Assembly: GCF_005886875.1 (NCBI RefSeq)
Contig: NZ_PNBY01000034.1
Span: 62,001 to 126,000, forward strand
DNA length: 64,000 nucleotides
Reading direction: 5' to 3'
DNA from: Pseudoalteromonas aurantia
GTDB taxonomy: Bacteria > Pseudomonadota > Gammaproteobacteria > Enterobacterales > Alteromonadaceae
A program made the position numbers and the translations under genes. Position 1 is the first letter of the stretch. Every line of letters starts with the position of its first letter. Below are positions 8,142 to 17,407 of this stretch, piece after piece. The notes under the pieces were generated by a model, which searched no databases, had not been told where the DNA came from, and worked only from the letters and a program-made list of their open reading frames with translations.

Positions 8142-9656
8142 TTAGTATTTAGCGGCTTTGTCTGCGCTGGGTAATGACGCTTTTATAAAGTCGCGTAACT
8201 CCTGATTTGACTTTTCAAGGTCGGCTCGACGTAAATACATCATATGGCCTGAACGATACCCTTTAAAGCTGAGTCTGTCGCGCATTTTTCCGCTTGGGTC
8301 GAGTTGCCAAAGGGTGTATTTAGCATCAAAGTAATTGGTTGCTCCGTCGTAATAACCCGCTTGGATCATCACATTCAAATAGGGATTTTGTGCCATCGCT
8401 AATCGCAATTGTTCACCCGTCTTATTATTACTGCGGTCCCAAGGATGCACGTTACCAAACATATTGTATTTTACGTCGGTTTTATAATTTAGCTCTTCTC
8501 TTAAATAATAGTTAATCGCAGGGGTAAATGAATGTAACCACGATGTAAGCTCTGGCCAGTAATCAGGTCGAGATCCGGCATCTCTTTTATCAATACCTAA
8601 GTAGCGAGAATCTAAGCGACCCAATGTATAACCCTTATCACGCAATAGCTCTTTCCAAAACGCTGCATTTGGAATATCAAGGTTGTTTTGTGCAACAAAT
8701 TCTTCAGATACACCACTGTATTTAGCTACTTGTGTAATGGTGTGTTGTTTTTCTTGTTCGCTAATAAATGCGCCTTTTGCGAGCGCGGGTAAGTATTGAT
8801 CAATGGTATAGCTTTCAACCTCTTCCAAGACCTCAAGCAAGTCTTTATTTTGTAGCTCGGTGGTGAGGGCTTTGTGATACCAGGCTGCAGCAGCGAAATA
8901 AGGGAGTCTATTAGCCGCTTTGACTGGACCATCACGCTTGATACCAATATCGGTTGGCGAGACTAAAATTACCCCGTTAATATACATCCATTGCTGATTT
9001 TGCAAAGCATGAGCTAGCCCAGAGACACGGGTTGTGCCATAGCTTTCACCAATGAGAAATTTAGGTGAACGAAAGCGGTTGTGACGATTAACAAAGGTAT
9101 TTAACCATTCGGCTAAATACGTTACGTCGGCATTTACACCAAAGAACAATTTCTTTTGCTCTGCTTTACTTGGCATTTTGCCATCTTTGTTGGGTAATAT
9201 TCGTGAGTAACCGGTATTTACTGGGTTCACAAAAACAATATCTGCCACATCAAGTACTGAAAATGGATTATCTTGCAAGCCGTATGGCTGCACTGGGTAG
9301 CCTTCTTCGTCAATGTTAAGCACGCGAGGCCCAGTATAGGCAACATGCATCCATACCGAAGCTGAACCTGGACCACCATTAAAAGAAATTAATAACGGGC
9401 GTTTACTGTCGTCTTTGATTTTATCTCTTTTGTAATAGGTGTAGTGTAAGGTTGCAATAGGTTGCCCTTGCGCATTCCATACCGGCTGGGTACCCGTATT
9501 GACGGTATAACTGATCTTTTGATCATTAATGGTCGCTTTATGCTTGGTGATAACGTGGCTATCAATGTCGATGGCTCTTGCATGCTCGCTGGCACTGGCG
9601 CTAGCGCTATAACAGAGCAAGATCAGTATAAATAGCAATATTGTAACGGGTTTCAT
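8142..9656 (-). CDS. Secreted S10 family serine carboxypeptidase
   Basis: A 504-residue exported peptidase with an N-terminal signal peptide (about residues 1-23). It carries the S10 hallmarks: the oxyanion-region SFNGGPGSASVWMH, the nucleophile motif GESYGTTR, the Asp region in QAGYYDGATNY and the His in YRSGHMMY. It removes C-terminal residues from peptides, probably in the periplasm or outside the cell, in keeping with the protein-rich diet of marine Alteromonadales. It is monocistronic, with its own terminator just downstream. The two frames on the other strand within it are not supported as genes. Confidence 0.87.
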   Translation of the reverse strand: MKPVTILLFILILLCYSASASASEHARAIDIDSHVITKHKATINDQKISYTVNTGTQPVWNAQGQPIATLHYTYYKRDKIKDDSKRPLLISFNGGPGSASVWMHVAYTGPRVLNIDEEGYPVQPYGLQDNPFSVLDVADIVFVNPVNTGYSRILPNKDGKMPSKAEQKKLFFGVNADVTYLAEWLNTFVNRHNRFRSPKFLIGESYGTTRVSGLAHALQNQQWMYINGVILVSPTDIGIKRDGPVKAANRLPYFAAAAWYHKALTTELQNKDLLEVLEEVESYTIDQYLPALAKGAFISEQEKQHTITQVAKYSGVSEEFVAQNNLDIPNAAFWKELLRDKGYTLGRLDSRYLGIDKRDAGSRPDYWPELTSWLHSFTPAINYYLREELNYKTDVKYNMFGNVHPWDRSNNKTGEQLRLAMAQNPYLNVMIQAGYYDGATNYFDAKYTLWQLDPSGKMRDRLSFKGYRSGHMMYLRRADLEKSNQELRDFIKASLPSADKAAKY

Positions 9657-9843
9657 AATAATCCTATGTTTTGCAATTGATTAATTAAAGAGGAAAATTT
9701 TATATAATGCAAAGGATTTGAGTTTAAATGGCGACATGATGAGATTATTGCTTTTAGTGGAAATAGCCTAGGTACACATGCTAAGTTGATTGTAATTTGT
9801 AACGTGTTTGTGGTTTTTTTTGTAACAAAAATCGCGTATATTT

Positions 9844-9872
9844 AATACTTTATTATGTCGTATTAAAGTATT
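9844..9872 (+). promoter_or_regulatory. Inverted repeat upstream of the REC-REC-GGDEF gene
   Basis: AATACTTTA (9844-9852) is the exact reverse complement of 9864-9872, with an 11-base spacer. It sits 60 bases ahead of the start codon in an AT-rich 275-base intergenic region, so it could be an operator or a leader hairpin. No other feature was recognised between 9657 and 9931. Confidence 0.35.
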
Positions 9873-9931
9873 TAGTCGTTTAAATCCTTGAATCGTCCCA
9901 TTTCTCTTAGTAGTTATAGAGCCTCGTTATC

Positions 9932-11164
9932 ATGCAAAGAGTTTTAATTGTTGAAGACAGTAAAGTGGTACAGCAAGTGCTGCGTCATTTAGCCAGCTTA
10001 TATTTAGAAGTTGAAATAGACTTTGCGTGGTCTTTAAAAGAAAGTCGAGAATATTTGAGTAAGCATCAATATACATTGGCTTTGGTCGATTTGACGTTAC
10101 CCGATGCTATGGATGGAGAAGTTGTTCAACATACGCTAAGACAAAATGTACCTACCGTGGTGCTCACGTCAAAAATTGATGAGTACAGCCGTCAGCAAAT
10201 GTTAGAGCTCGGTGTGGTTGATTATGTTATCAAAGACAACCGTGACTCATATTTATATGCTGTAAAGCTGGTTTCTCGACTGCTGCGAAACCAAGGTTGT
10301 AAAGCATTAGTCGCCGATGACTCGATGATCAGCCGTGCAGTTATGCGGCAAATGCTCGAAAAGCAGCTGTTTACTGTGCTTGAAGCACAAGATGGTGAGC
10401 AAGCATTACACATGCTTAAAGAAGATTATGAGATCAAGCTGCTATTAACGGATTATGCTATGCCGACAATGGATGGCTTTGAGTTAGTTAAAGCCATAAG
10501 AAATAATCGAGGTCGAGATGAATTAGCGATTATTGGTTTGTCGGGGGCAGGCAGCCATGGTTTGTCGGCTAAGTTTATTAAATTTGGTGCCAATGATTTC
10601 TTAGCAAAGCCTTTTATGAATGAAGAGTTTCATTGCCGCATAATGCAGACAATGGAACAATTAAATTTAATTGCTGAAATTAAAGAGTATGCACACCGAG
10701 ATTATTTAACGGGTTTATATAACCGTCGCTTCTTCTGTCAACAAGCTGAAAAATTGTTTAAGGCAAAACCAGAGCAATATATATTGGCGCTGCTTGATTT
10801 AGACCTATTTAAAAGTATTAACGATCAATATGGTCATGAAGGTGGGGACTCAGTTCTAACCCAAGTTGCTGATTTACTTAAAAGTGTATTCAACCATTGT
10901 ATGGTTGCTCGGATCGGCGGGGAAGAGTTCGCTGTGGTGCTACCGGGCAATGATATGCAAGTTGCAGAGCGGGCAATGAACGATTTTCGTAACCGTTTAG
11001 CAAAAACACAGTTCGATATTAATGGTGAAATATTGTTTAGCACGGTGAGCATCGGCTTAGCATTTTGCAACCATGGTTCTCTTAGCCAAATAATGCGTGC
11101 AGCGGATAAAGCACTCTATCAAGCCAAAGCTCAGCAACGTAACCGTGTGGTGGTATACAGCTAG
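9932..11164 (+). CDS. Tandem response regulator with GGDEF domain (diguanylate cyclase)
   Basis: A 410-residue cytoplasmic signalling protein. The first receiver domain (about 1-118) has the phospho-acceptor Asp53 in LALVDLTLP. The second receiver (about 122-240) has Asp174 in LLTDYAMPTMDGFELV. A GGDEF domain (about 255-408) has the active-site GGEEF at 329-333 and DLDLFKSINDQYGHEGGD. It should make cyclic di-GMP under control of one or two histidine kinases, none of which is in this window. The RxxD inhibitory site expected just before GGEEF is absent (NHCM instead), so product feedback may be lacking. It is a single-gene unit. Confidence 0.88.
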   Translation: MQRVLIVEDSKVVQQVLRHLASLYLEVEIDFAWSLKESREYLSKHQYTLALVDLTLPDAMDGEVVQHTLRQNVPTVVLTSKIDEYSRQQMLELGVVDYVIKDNRDSYLYAVKLVSRLLRNQGCKALVADDSMISRAVMRQMLEKQLFTVLEAQDGEQALHMLKEDYEIKLLLTDYAMPTMDGFELVKAIRNNRGRDELAIIGLSGAGSHGLSAKFIKFGANDFLAKPFMNEEFHCRIMQTMEQLNLIAEIKEYAHRDYLTGLYNRRFFCQQAEKLFKAKPEQYILALLDLDLFKSINDQYGHEGGDSVLTQVADLLKSVFNHCMVARIGGEEFAVVLPGNDMQVAERAMNDFRNRLAKTQFDINGEILFSTVSIGLAFCNHGSLSQIMRAADKALYQAKAQQRNRVVVYS

Positions 11165-11190
11165 CGCACCAGTTCAGCTCATAAATAAAT

Positions 11191-11217
11191 AAAATGCACC
11201 TTTATGGTGCATTTTTT
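11191..11217 (+). terminator. Hairpin with T-run after the GGDEF gene, overlapping an NtrC-type site
   Basis: AAAATGCACC (11191-11200) pairs with GGTGCATTTT (11206-11215) around TTTAT, and a T-run continues to 11217. It is a convincing intrinsic terminator for the GGDEF gene. The core also reads as an NtrC-type site, annotated separately. Confidence 0.7.
11195..11211. promoter_or_regulatory. Predicted NtrC-binding enhancer site for glnK-amtB
   Basis: TGCACCTTTATGGTGCA fits the NtrC consensus TGCACY-N5-RGTGCA perfectly. It lies about 95 bases upstream of the predicted sigma-54 transcription start of glnK, a usual enhancer distance. It also forms the stem of the upstream gene's terminator. Confidence 0.55.
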
Positions 11218-11273
11218 ATACGCCTCGTAATACTAAATATAATAAGTCTCTAAAAATAAACAATAAAAAATTA

Positions 11274-11289
11274 TGGCATAAAGGTTGGA
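11274..11289 (+). promoter_or_regulatory. Predicted sigma-54 promoter of glnK-amtB
   Basis: TGGCAT-AAAGG-TTGGA matches the -24/-12 consensus TGGCAC-N5-TTGCA with correct spacing. It has one mismatch in each half (T for the last C of TGGCAC; G for C in TTGC). Transcription would start near 11300, about 33 bases before the glnK ATG. Confidence 0.55.
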
Positions 11290-11332
11290 TTACCCCTGTG
11301 TACAGGATAAGCCTGTCCTAAGGGGACGAACA

Positions 11333-11671
11333 ATGAAAATGATAAGTGCAATAATAAAACCATTTAAATTGGATGAAGTACGCGAAGCGCTTGCCGATTT
11401 AGGCGTGGAAGGGATGACGGTGGTCGATGTAAAAGGGTTTGGGCGTCAGCGAGGTCATACTGAGTTATATCGAGGGGCTGAATACCAAGTAGATTTTATT
11501 CCCAAAATTAAGCTAGAAATTGCCACACGAAGTGAAAATACGCAGCGTGTTGTAGATGTATTAACACAAGCAGCACACACAGGGAAAATTGGTGATGGAA
11601 AAATATTTGTTTACGATTTAGATCAAATAGTGCGGATCCGTACTGGTGAACTAGACGAAGAAGCTATCTGA
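11333..11671 (+). CDS. glnK: Nitrogen regulatory PII protein GlnK
   Basis: A 112-residue PII protein. It is a trimeric cytoplasmic sensor of ATP/ADP, 2-oxoglutarate and (through uridylylation) glutamine, and in its GlnK role it plugs the ammonium channel. Visible hallmarks are [20 protein letters not shown] at the N-terminus, the T-loop [13 protein letters not shown] with the uridylylated Tyr51, and [14 protein letters not shown] 11333 is chosen because the product then begins exactly like the family and GGGGACG lies just upstream; the frame extends 48 bases farther but without support. Linkage to amtB, 9 bases downstream, favours GlnK over GlnB. Confidence 0.9.
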   Translation: MKMISAIIKPFKLDEVREALADLGVEGMTVVDVKGFGRQRGHTELYRGAEYQVDFIPKIKLEIATRSENTQRVVDVLTQAAHTGKIGDGKIFVYDLDQIVRIRTGELDEEAI

Positions 11672-11680
11672 GGAACCATC

Positions 11681-12910
11681 ATGGAAAATGCAATAATAGA
11701 ACTAAAGTTTTCATTAAATACTTTCTACTTTCTTATATCTGGCGTACTGGTTATGTGGATGGCGGCGGGTTTTGCCATGCTCGAAGCAGGACTTGTCCGC
11801 TCTAAAAATACCACTGAGATATTAACCAAAAACATCGCGTTATATGCCATTGCATGCACCATGTTTTTGCTGATTGGCTATAATATTATGTACGTGGGAA
11901 ATACCGAGGGCGGAGTCGTTCCTGAGTTTGGTGCTTTAATTGGTTCAGCAAGCACCGATGCTACGCATGCGTTAGAGGCTGATTTTTTCTTTCAAGTGGT
12001 ATTTGTCGCGACAGCAATGTCGATAGTATCTGGCGCAGTAGCTGAACGTATGAAATTATGGGCATTTTTAGCCTTTACAGTCGTATTGACCGGCTTCATC
12101 TATCCGGTCGAAGGGTTTTGGACATGGGGTGGTGGGTTTTTATCACAACTAGGCTTTGTTGATTTTGCAGGTTCTGCCATTGTGCATGGCGCGGGTGCTG
12201 CTGCTGCATTGGCGGGAGTATTATTGCTGGGTGCGCGCAAAGGGAAATACGGTCGTAACGGTGAGATTTACCCGATCCCTGGCTCAAATATGCCTCTGGC
12301 AACATTGGGGACTTTTATATTGTGGATGGGCTGGTTTGGCTTTAATGGAGGCTCTCAACTTTTTTTAGCAGACAAAGAAAACGCAGTTGCGGTGAGTCAA
12401 ATACTTTTAAATACCAATGCGGCGGCAGCCACAGGGGCAATTGCCGCATTGTTGGTGTGTAAAGTTTTATGGGGTAAAGCAGATCTGACGATGATTTTAA
12501 ATGGTGCGTTAGCTGGCCTCGTGGTTATTACTGCTGAACCTGCGTCTCCGACTCCGTTAATGGCGTGTTTATTAGGCGCATTAGGAGGCTCGCTGGTGGT
12601 ATTTAGTATCGTGTTTTTAGATAAAGCGAAGGTGGATGACCCTGTGGGAGCGATTTCAGTACATGGCACTTGTGGCATGTTGGGGGTCATGTTAGTACCG
12701 CTGTCTAACAGCGATGCTACTTTTGGTGTGCAGCTAATTGGTTTGCTATGTATTTTAGGTTTTGTTTTTGTTGTGTCTTATTTGGTGTGGGCACTACTAA
12801 AAGCAACAATGGGAATTAGGGTGGGCCAAGAAGAAGAAATAAATGGTATGGATCAACATGATTGTGGTGTTGATGCATATCCTGAATTTGTGAGTGTGCG
12901 TTCTCAGTAA
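11681..12910 (+). CDS. amtB: Ammonium transporter AmtB
   Basis: A 409-residue inner-membrane ammonium channel with about eleven transmembrane helices. The family signatures are present: FAMLEAGLVRSKN after the first helix, the DFAGSAIVHGAGAAAALAG stretch with the first pore His, FNGGSQL, and VHGTCGMLGV with the second pore-region His. It lacks an obvious N-terminal signal peptide, which some Amt proteins have. The gene is cotranscribed with glnK, and the predicted NtrC/sigma-54 control means expression under nitrogen limitation. The C-terminal tail (VGQEEEINGMDQHDCGVDAYPEF) matches the cytosolic region that contacts GlnK. Confidence 0.92.
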   Translation: MENAIIELKFSLNTFYFLISGVLVMWMAAGFAMLEAGLVRSKNTTEILTKNIALYAIACTMFLLIGYNIMYVGNTEGGVVPEFGALIGSASTDATHALEADFFFQVVFVATAMSIVSGAVAERMKLWAFLAFTVVLTGFIYPVEGFWTWGGGFLSQLGFVDFAGSAIVHGAGAAAALAGVLLLGARKGKYGRNGEIYPIPGSNMPLATLGTFILWMGWFGFNGGSQLFLADKENAVAVSQILLNTNAAAATGAIAALLVCKVLWGKADLTMILNGALAGLVVITAEPASPTPLMACLLGALGGSLVVFSIVFLDKAKVDDPVGAISVHGTCGMLGVMLVPLSNSDATFGVQLIGLLCILGFVFVVSYLVWALLKATMGIRVGQEEEINGMDQHDCGVDAYPEFVSVRSQ

Positions 12911-12937
12911 ACTTACTTACTCTATATCAGAATATTT

Positions 12938-12955
12938 ACGGGCCTAAGGGCCCGT
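12938..12955 (+). other. Short hairpin after amtB
   Basis: ACGGGCC (12938-12944) pairs with GGCCCGT (12949-12955) around TAAG. There is no following T-run, so it is only a weak candidate for the 3' end of the glnK-amtB transcript. Confidence 0.35.
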
Positions 12956-13031
12956 TGTGACTTTCAGGTCTGGTTAATCTGAGGTAACCTACGCTTATCA
13001 ACTATTTAATATTTCTTTTTGTACGGTAGGC

Positions 13032-15398
13032 ATGGCAGAAAAAAACGCAGGTTCTAAAAAAAGCACTGATAAAGTCAGTAAGTCAGCCACTAAAAGCAGA
13101 GCAAAAACAGCAAAGCCAAAACCCAGAAAAAGAGCAGCCAGAAAGCCGACTAATGCCCCTTTGTTACAACGAATCAAGCAGCGTACATTGCGTACCCTTT
13201 GGCACTTAATTTGGAAAGGGAGTTTAGCATGCATTGTGGTCGTGGCGTTTTATTTAGTGTATCTCGACGCCAAAATCACCAAACAATTTGAAGGGAATAA
13301 GTGGCAACTGCCAGTGCAGGTGTACGCACGTGCTATGACCTTTTATCCTGATCAGTACTTGTCAGAAGATGAGGTGTTATGGGAATTAAAACGCTTAAAT
13401 TATTCACAAGTTAATCGAATAAACCGCACTGGGCAATATGTGCTGCAAGGACGAACCATTGAAGTACATCGACGCAGTTTTAATTTTCATGATGGGAGTG
13501 AGCAAGCTCGTACCTTTATTTTAAACTTTGCGGGTAAAAAACTAGCCAGCATTGTTGATAAAAATGGCCGTAGGGTTAATTCAGCCCGACTAGAGCCTGT
13601 TCAAATAGCCCGTATTGGTAATGAAAGTAATCAAGACCGTGAATTTGTGCCGTTAGAAAAATTCCCGAATATTCTTAAGCAAGCATTATTGGTAGTCGAG
13701 GATCGAGATTTTTATGAGCATCATGGTGTATCACTGTGGTCGATTATGCGCGCATTCTATACCAATATTAAAGTCGGCCGCACCGTGCAAGGGGGCAGTA
13801 CACTCACTCAGCAATTGGCAAAAAACTTTTATTTAACACGAGAGCGCTCCATCGTGCGCAAAATTAACGAAGCCTTTATTGCATTAATTTTAGATTATAG
13901 GTACAGCAAGGATGAGATACTTGAAGCGTATCTTAATGAAGTATATCTAGGCCAAGCATATAACCAAGGTGTTCATGGCATGGGTTTAGCTGCTGAGTTT
14001 TATTTTGCAAAACCTGTTGATGAGTTAGAGTTTGATCAAATTGCACTATTGGTTGCGATGGTTAAAGGGCCTTCTTATTATAACCCGCGACGCTACCCTG
14101 AACGAGTGCAAGAACGCAGAGATCTTGTCTTACGTTTGCTGGCAGAGTCCGGCCATATCAGTACCAATGAATTTCGCTTAGCGTTGGCACGACCTATCAA
14201 AATTCAAACATTAAAAAATAGCTTACACAAGAGCTACCCGGGATACCTAGAACTGGTTAACCGAGAGTTGAAAAAGCGCTTGCCAAATCAAGAAATCGTG
14301 AATGCAGGAGTGCGTATTTTCACGTATTTCGATTTGCAAAAACAATCGGCCATGGAGCAATCAATTGGAGCTGGGATACCGTATTTAGAGAGGCGGTTTA
14401 AAACCAAGCAACTAGAAACCGCCATGATTTCAGTTAACATAGAAAAAGGCGGTGTGTCAGCATTGGTTGCGGGTAGGGAAGTGCGCTACAACGGTTTTAA
14501 TAGAGTATTAGATACCAAGCGTAATATCGGTTCACTGGTGAAGCCGGCAGTATATTTAACGGCATTAGAGCAATCACAATACAACTTAGGCACGTTATTA
14601 GATGATTCTCCGCTACAGGTAACAGATGAAGCTGGCGATACTTGGAAACCTGAAAACTTTGATCATAAGTTTAGAGGATATATGCCATTGTTTAGGGCGT
14701 TTAGTCGCAGTATTAATATTCCCGTGGTGAATCTAGGGCTCGATATCGGGGTTCACAACGTTGTTGAATCACTAAATAAACTGGGAATAGAAGAAAAAAT
14801 AAACCAATACCCTTCATTATTACTAGGCGCGATAGAACTATCTAGCTTTGATGTTGCACAAATGTATACCACCATAGCAAGTGGTGGGCAATATCGAAAA
14901 TTAACCAGTATTTCGGCGATGACTGACGCGGTTGGGCGGGTTTTATATGAGCATAATGTTGATGCACAGAAGCGATTCTCTGCAGACGCCAGTTATATGA
15001 CAAAGTATGGATTAAAGCGGGTGACAAAAGATGGAACTGCACGGCGTATCAATGCGCACTTTCCGTCAATTCAACTTGCAGGGAAAACGGGCACAAGTAA
15101 TGATCTACGAGATAGTTGGTTTGCTGGGTTTGATCATAATACGGTAACGGTTACTTGGTTAGGGCGAGACGATAATCGTCCAACAGGTTTGACGGGTGCC
15201 AGCGGTGCGTTAGAGTTATATATTCGTTATTTAAAGCCTTTAAACCCACAAGCCATTGCAGACGCCCGACCTGCTGGCGTTCGCTGGGCTTTTGTCAATG
15301 AAAAAACAGGCAAACAAGCGCCACCTTGGTGCGGGAAAGTGATCCAATTACCGATACGAAGCAGCGAATTTGAACCAAGAGCTAAATGTGTTCAATAA
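13032..15398 (+). CDS. mrcB: Penicillin-binding protein 1B (bifunctional glycosyltransferase/transpeptidase)
   Basis: A 788-residue class A penicillin-binding protein that polymerises and crosslinks peptidoglycan. Order of parts: a basic Lys/Ala-rich cytoplasmic tail (1-45), one membrane helix (about 57-77), a UB2H-like region (about 80-170), and a GT51 glycosyltransferase with the catalytic Glu in VVEDRDFYEHHGVS and QGGSTLTQQLAKNFYL. The transpeptidase has SLVK (SxxK), SIN (SxN) and KTGTSND (KTG). The UB2H region is what separates PBP1B from PBP1A and normally docks the LpoB activator. It lies near hemL, clcA and erpA, as mrcB does in enterobacteria. Confidence 0.92.
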   Translation: MAEKNAGSKKSTDKVSKSATKSRAKTAKPKPRKRAARKPTNAPLLQRIKQRTLRTLWHLIWKGSLACIVVVAFYLVYLDAKITKQFEGNKWQLPVQVYARAMTFYPDQYLSEDEVLWELKRLNYSQVNRINRTGQYVLQGRTIEVHRRSFNFHDGSEQARTFILNFAGKKLASIVDKNGRRVNSARLEPVQIARIGNESNQDREFVPLEKFPNILKQALLVVEDRDFYEHHGVSLWSIMRAFYTNIKVGRTVQGGSTLTQQLAKNFYLTRERSIVRKINEAFIALILDYRYSKDEILEAYLNEVYLGQAYNQGVHGMGLAAEFYFAKPVDELEFDQIALLVAMVKGPSYYNPRRYPERVQERRDLVLRLLAESGHISTNEFRLALARPIKIQTLKNSLHKSYPGYLELVNRELKKRLPNQEIVNAGVRIFTYFDLQKQSAMEQSIGAGIPYLERRFKTKQLETAMISVNIEKGGVSALVAGREVRYNGFNRVLDTKRNIGSLVKPAVYLTALEQSQYNLGTLLDDSPLQVTDEAGDTWKPENFDHKFRGYMPLFRAFSRSINIPVVNLGLDIGVHNVVESLNKLGIEEKINQYPSLLLGAIELSSFDVAQMYTTIASGGQYRKLTSISAMTDAVGRVLYEHNVDAQKRFSADASYMTKYGLKRVTKDGTARRINAHFPSIQLAGKTGTSNDLRDSWFAGFDHNTVTVTWLGRDDNRPTGLTGASGALELYIRYLKPLNPQAIADARPAGVRWAFVNEKTGKQAPPWCGKVIQLPIRSSEFEPRAKCVQ

Positions 15399-15422
15399 TT
15401 TAGGCCTCTTATAGTCTGGTGG

Positions 15423-17273
15423 TTATGTTTTAAACTGATCCATCGCGGCCTGTAAATTAGTCGCCATGGTTGAGAGCTTTTGTGCCCCCTCTTGAGTGGC
15501 TTCGGCAGACACCAAAGTATGCTCGGAAAGACTGCTTATTTCACTTGAATCAGCCAGTGCTTGCTGGGTTGCACTAGACTGTTGTTTAACTAGGTCTGAA
15601 ATAAGGTGCCCTTGCTGATCAATGTCGATCATACTTTGCTTTGCGGCTTGAAGCACTTGATTGGTTTGATTGGCTGCATTGACGCCGAGTTCCATTTTTT
15701 CAACGCTATTGCGCATTTTGCTTTGCGTATCGTTCGATGCATTTTGGAGCGAACTAATAATGCTGTGGATCTCTTCTGTTTGCTGTTGTGTGCGCTTTGC
15801 GAGTGTGCGTACTTCATCGGCAACAACCGCAAAACCACGACCTTGTTCTCCGGCCCTTGCAGCTTCAATGGCTGCATTGAGTGCTAATAGGTTTGTTTGC
15901 TCTGCGATTTCACTAATAGCAGCACTGACCTTACTGATATTTTGACTGTCTTGCGCGAGTTTATCGAGTGCGCCTCGGCTCTCTTCAAACTCCAATTGTA
16001 GCTCTGTCATATGGCGAGCCAATTCAGTGGTATTGGTTGTGCCTTGTTTTACGTGCTGTGCTGCTGTGCTCGCAAGTTCAGTTGCATGTTGTGCAGAGGT
16101 CTCAACCGAGTCGGCAGAGTGTGCCATTTCACTTAAAGCACTATGAATAGTTTGAATCTTATTTTGTTGCTGGTCAACGTCATCACGGGTGTCTTGGCTG
16201 ATTTGACTGAGTTGTTTGGTCGCAGTGTGTAGGTCGCCACTAGTCACATTCACGTCTTCCAATAAATGCACGAAGGCATCAATAACCTTATTGTACTGTT
16301 CGACGATGATAGACATTTCATCTTTACCATGGGCTGTTGCTTTGGCACTTAAATCGCCACCGGCTGCTCTTGCAGCAGTACGAGAAAAGTTTGAAATGCT
16401 ATCTGATACTGCGAAATAGAACCCTAACATTAAATAGATGGCAATTAATAAACTAACAAGTGCAGCAAATGCGACGGTATTTCGGATCAAGCGCTGCTGT
16501 TCCAGCTTCTGAGTTAGCAATGTTTTTAATTGTGGGGTTGCAGCGTTAACTAACGCATTGACGTCATTCAGCACATTTTGATGAAAGCGAGAAAACTGAC
16601 TCGCGCTGAGCTCTAGGTTATCAGGCTCCAATAGCTTATTGGTGACGGCATTTTTGTATTCATCTAAGCTTTTCTCTAGTGCATCCACATGTGGCTGTAA
16701 CACTTTTTTTGTACTTGGCATTGCATGTAGGGCAACGAGTAGCTTACTTTGCAGTTGTTCGTTAAAAGTCGGTAACCCCTTGTTCAAATTAGACAGTGCA
16801 ATAAAGCTATCTGGTGTGAAGCGACCGGCATTGATCACTTTATTAGCTTGCTCTGCGACAGCATTGATTTGAGCCAGTAGGCGAGGCGTGGATTCAACAA
16901 GCGTTCTATTGATATAAGAGCGGGTTAAATTATCATCGATTGCTAGTTTAGATTGAATGGATACGAGCTCAAGTACCGAAGAATCTTGCTGAGTTGTTAA
17001 TTGAAAACCAGCTCTTTCAGCGACTTGCTTATTATTGTCGGGCCGTGCCTGCATGATATTAGAGAGTAACTTTGGATAAATACTTAAGCCATGTTGCTGT
17101 TCTTTGCTCACTCGGATCGAGTCAGACAATATGTTGGTTAGAAAAAATAAGCTTAAACTCAATGGAACCAGTAAAATACCGAACACTAAGGTTATTTTTG
17201 TTTTGTATTTTAATTGCGCCATAAATTGAGTGGCAGGCGCGCTGAGCGTTCTTAGTCCTTGCATATTGTTCAC
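15423..17273 (-). CDS. Methyl-accepting chemotaxis protein
   Basis: A 616-residue chemoreceptor. Topology is a short cytoplasmic start, a first membrane helix (about 27-50), a helical periplasmic sensor (about 50-265), a second helix (about 268-292), a HAMP domain (about 293-345) and a cytoplasmic signalling domain. The hairpin tip reads [40 protein letters not shown], as in nearly all receptors. No C-terminal CheR-docking pentapeptide is seen. The start is uncertain: GTG 17273 or ATG 17264, neither with a strong ribosome site. The ligand is unknown. It converges on mrcB, with 24 bases between the stops. Confidence 0.88.
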   Translation of the reverse strand: MNNMQGLRTLSAPATQFMAQLKYKTKITLVFGILLVPLSLSLFFLTNILSDSIRVSKEQQHGLSIYPKLLSNIMQARPDNNKQVAERAGFQLTTQQDSSVLELVSIQSKLAIDDNLTRSYINRTLVESTPRLLAQINAVAEQANKVINAGRFTPDSFIALSNLNKGLPTFNEQLQSKLLVALHAMPSTKKVLQPHVDALEKSLDEYKNAVTNKLLEPDNLELSASQFSRFHQNVLNDVNALVNAATPQLKTLLTQKLEQQRLIRNTVAFAALVSLLIAIYLMLGFYFAVSDSISNFSRTAARAAGGDLSAKATAHGKDEMSIIVEQYNKVIDAFVHLLEDVNVTSGDLHTATKQLSQISQDTRDDVDQQQNKIQTIHSALSEMAHSADSVETSAQHATELASTAAQHVKQGTTNTTELARHMTELQLEFEESRGALDKLAQDSQNISKVSAAISEIAEQTNLLALNAAIEAARAGEQGRGFAVVADEVRTLAKRTQQQTEEIHSIISSLQNASNDTQSKMRNSVEKMELGVNAANQTNQVLQAAKQSMIDIDQQGHLISDLVKQQSSATQQALADSSEISSLSEHTLVSAEATQEGAQKLSTMATNLQAAMDQFKT

Positions 17274-17350
17274 TTTTGAATGTTAAAAGTATTCGAGAAG
17301 AGTAGACCGTGTAATGACTAATATTAGTTCAAAATAAAATAGTCAGGCAT

Positions 17351-17374
17351 AAAAAAAGCCCTTTCGGGCTTTTT
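17351..17374 (-). terminator. Intrinsic terminator of hemL
   Basis: AGCCC (17357-17361) and GGGCT (17366-17370) pair around TTTC, flanked by an A-run on the left and a T-run on the right. Reading on the minus strand it follows the hemL stop by about 34 bases and ends in a T-run. It also separates hemL from the chemoreceptor gene. Confidence 0.8.
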
Positions 17375-17407
17375 ATTCAATAATTTACTGTAACAACACT
17401 GAGTGTA

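Noticed and set aside
15629..15945. Open frames on the opposite strand and in other frames inside the chemoreceptor gene
   Set aside because: They mirror the repetitive helical coding of the receptor and lack ribosome sites and protein-like composition.
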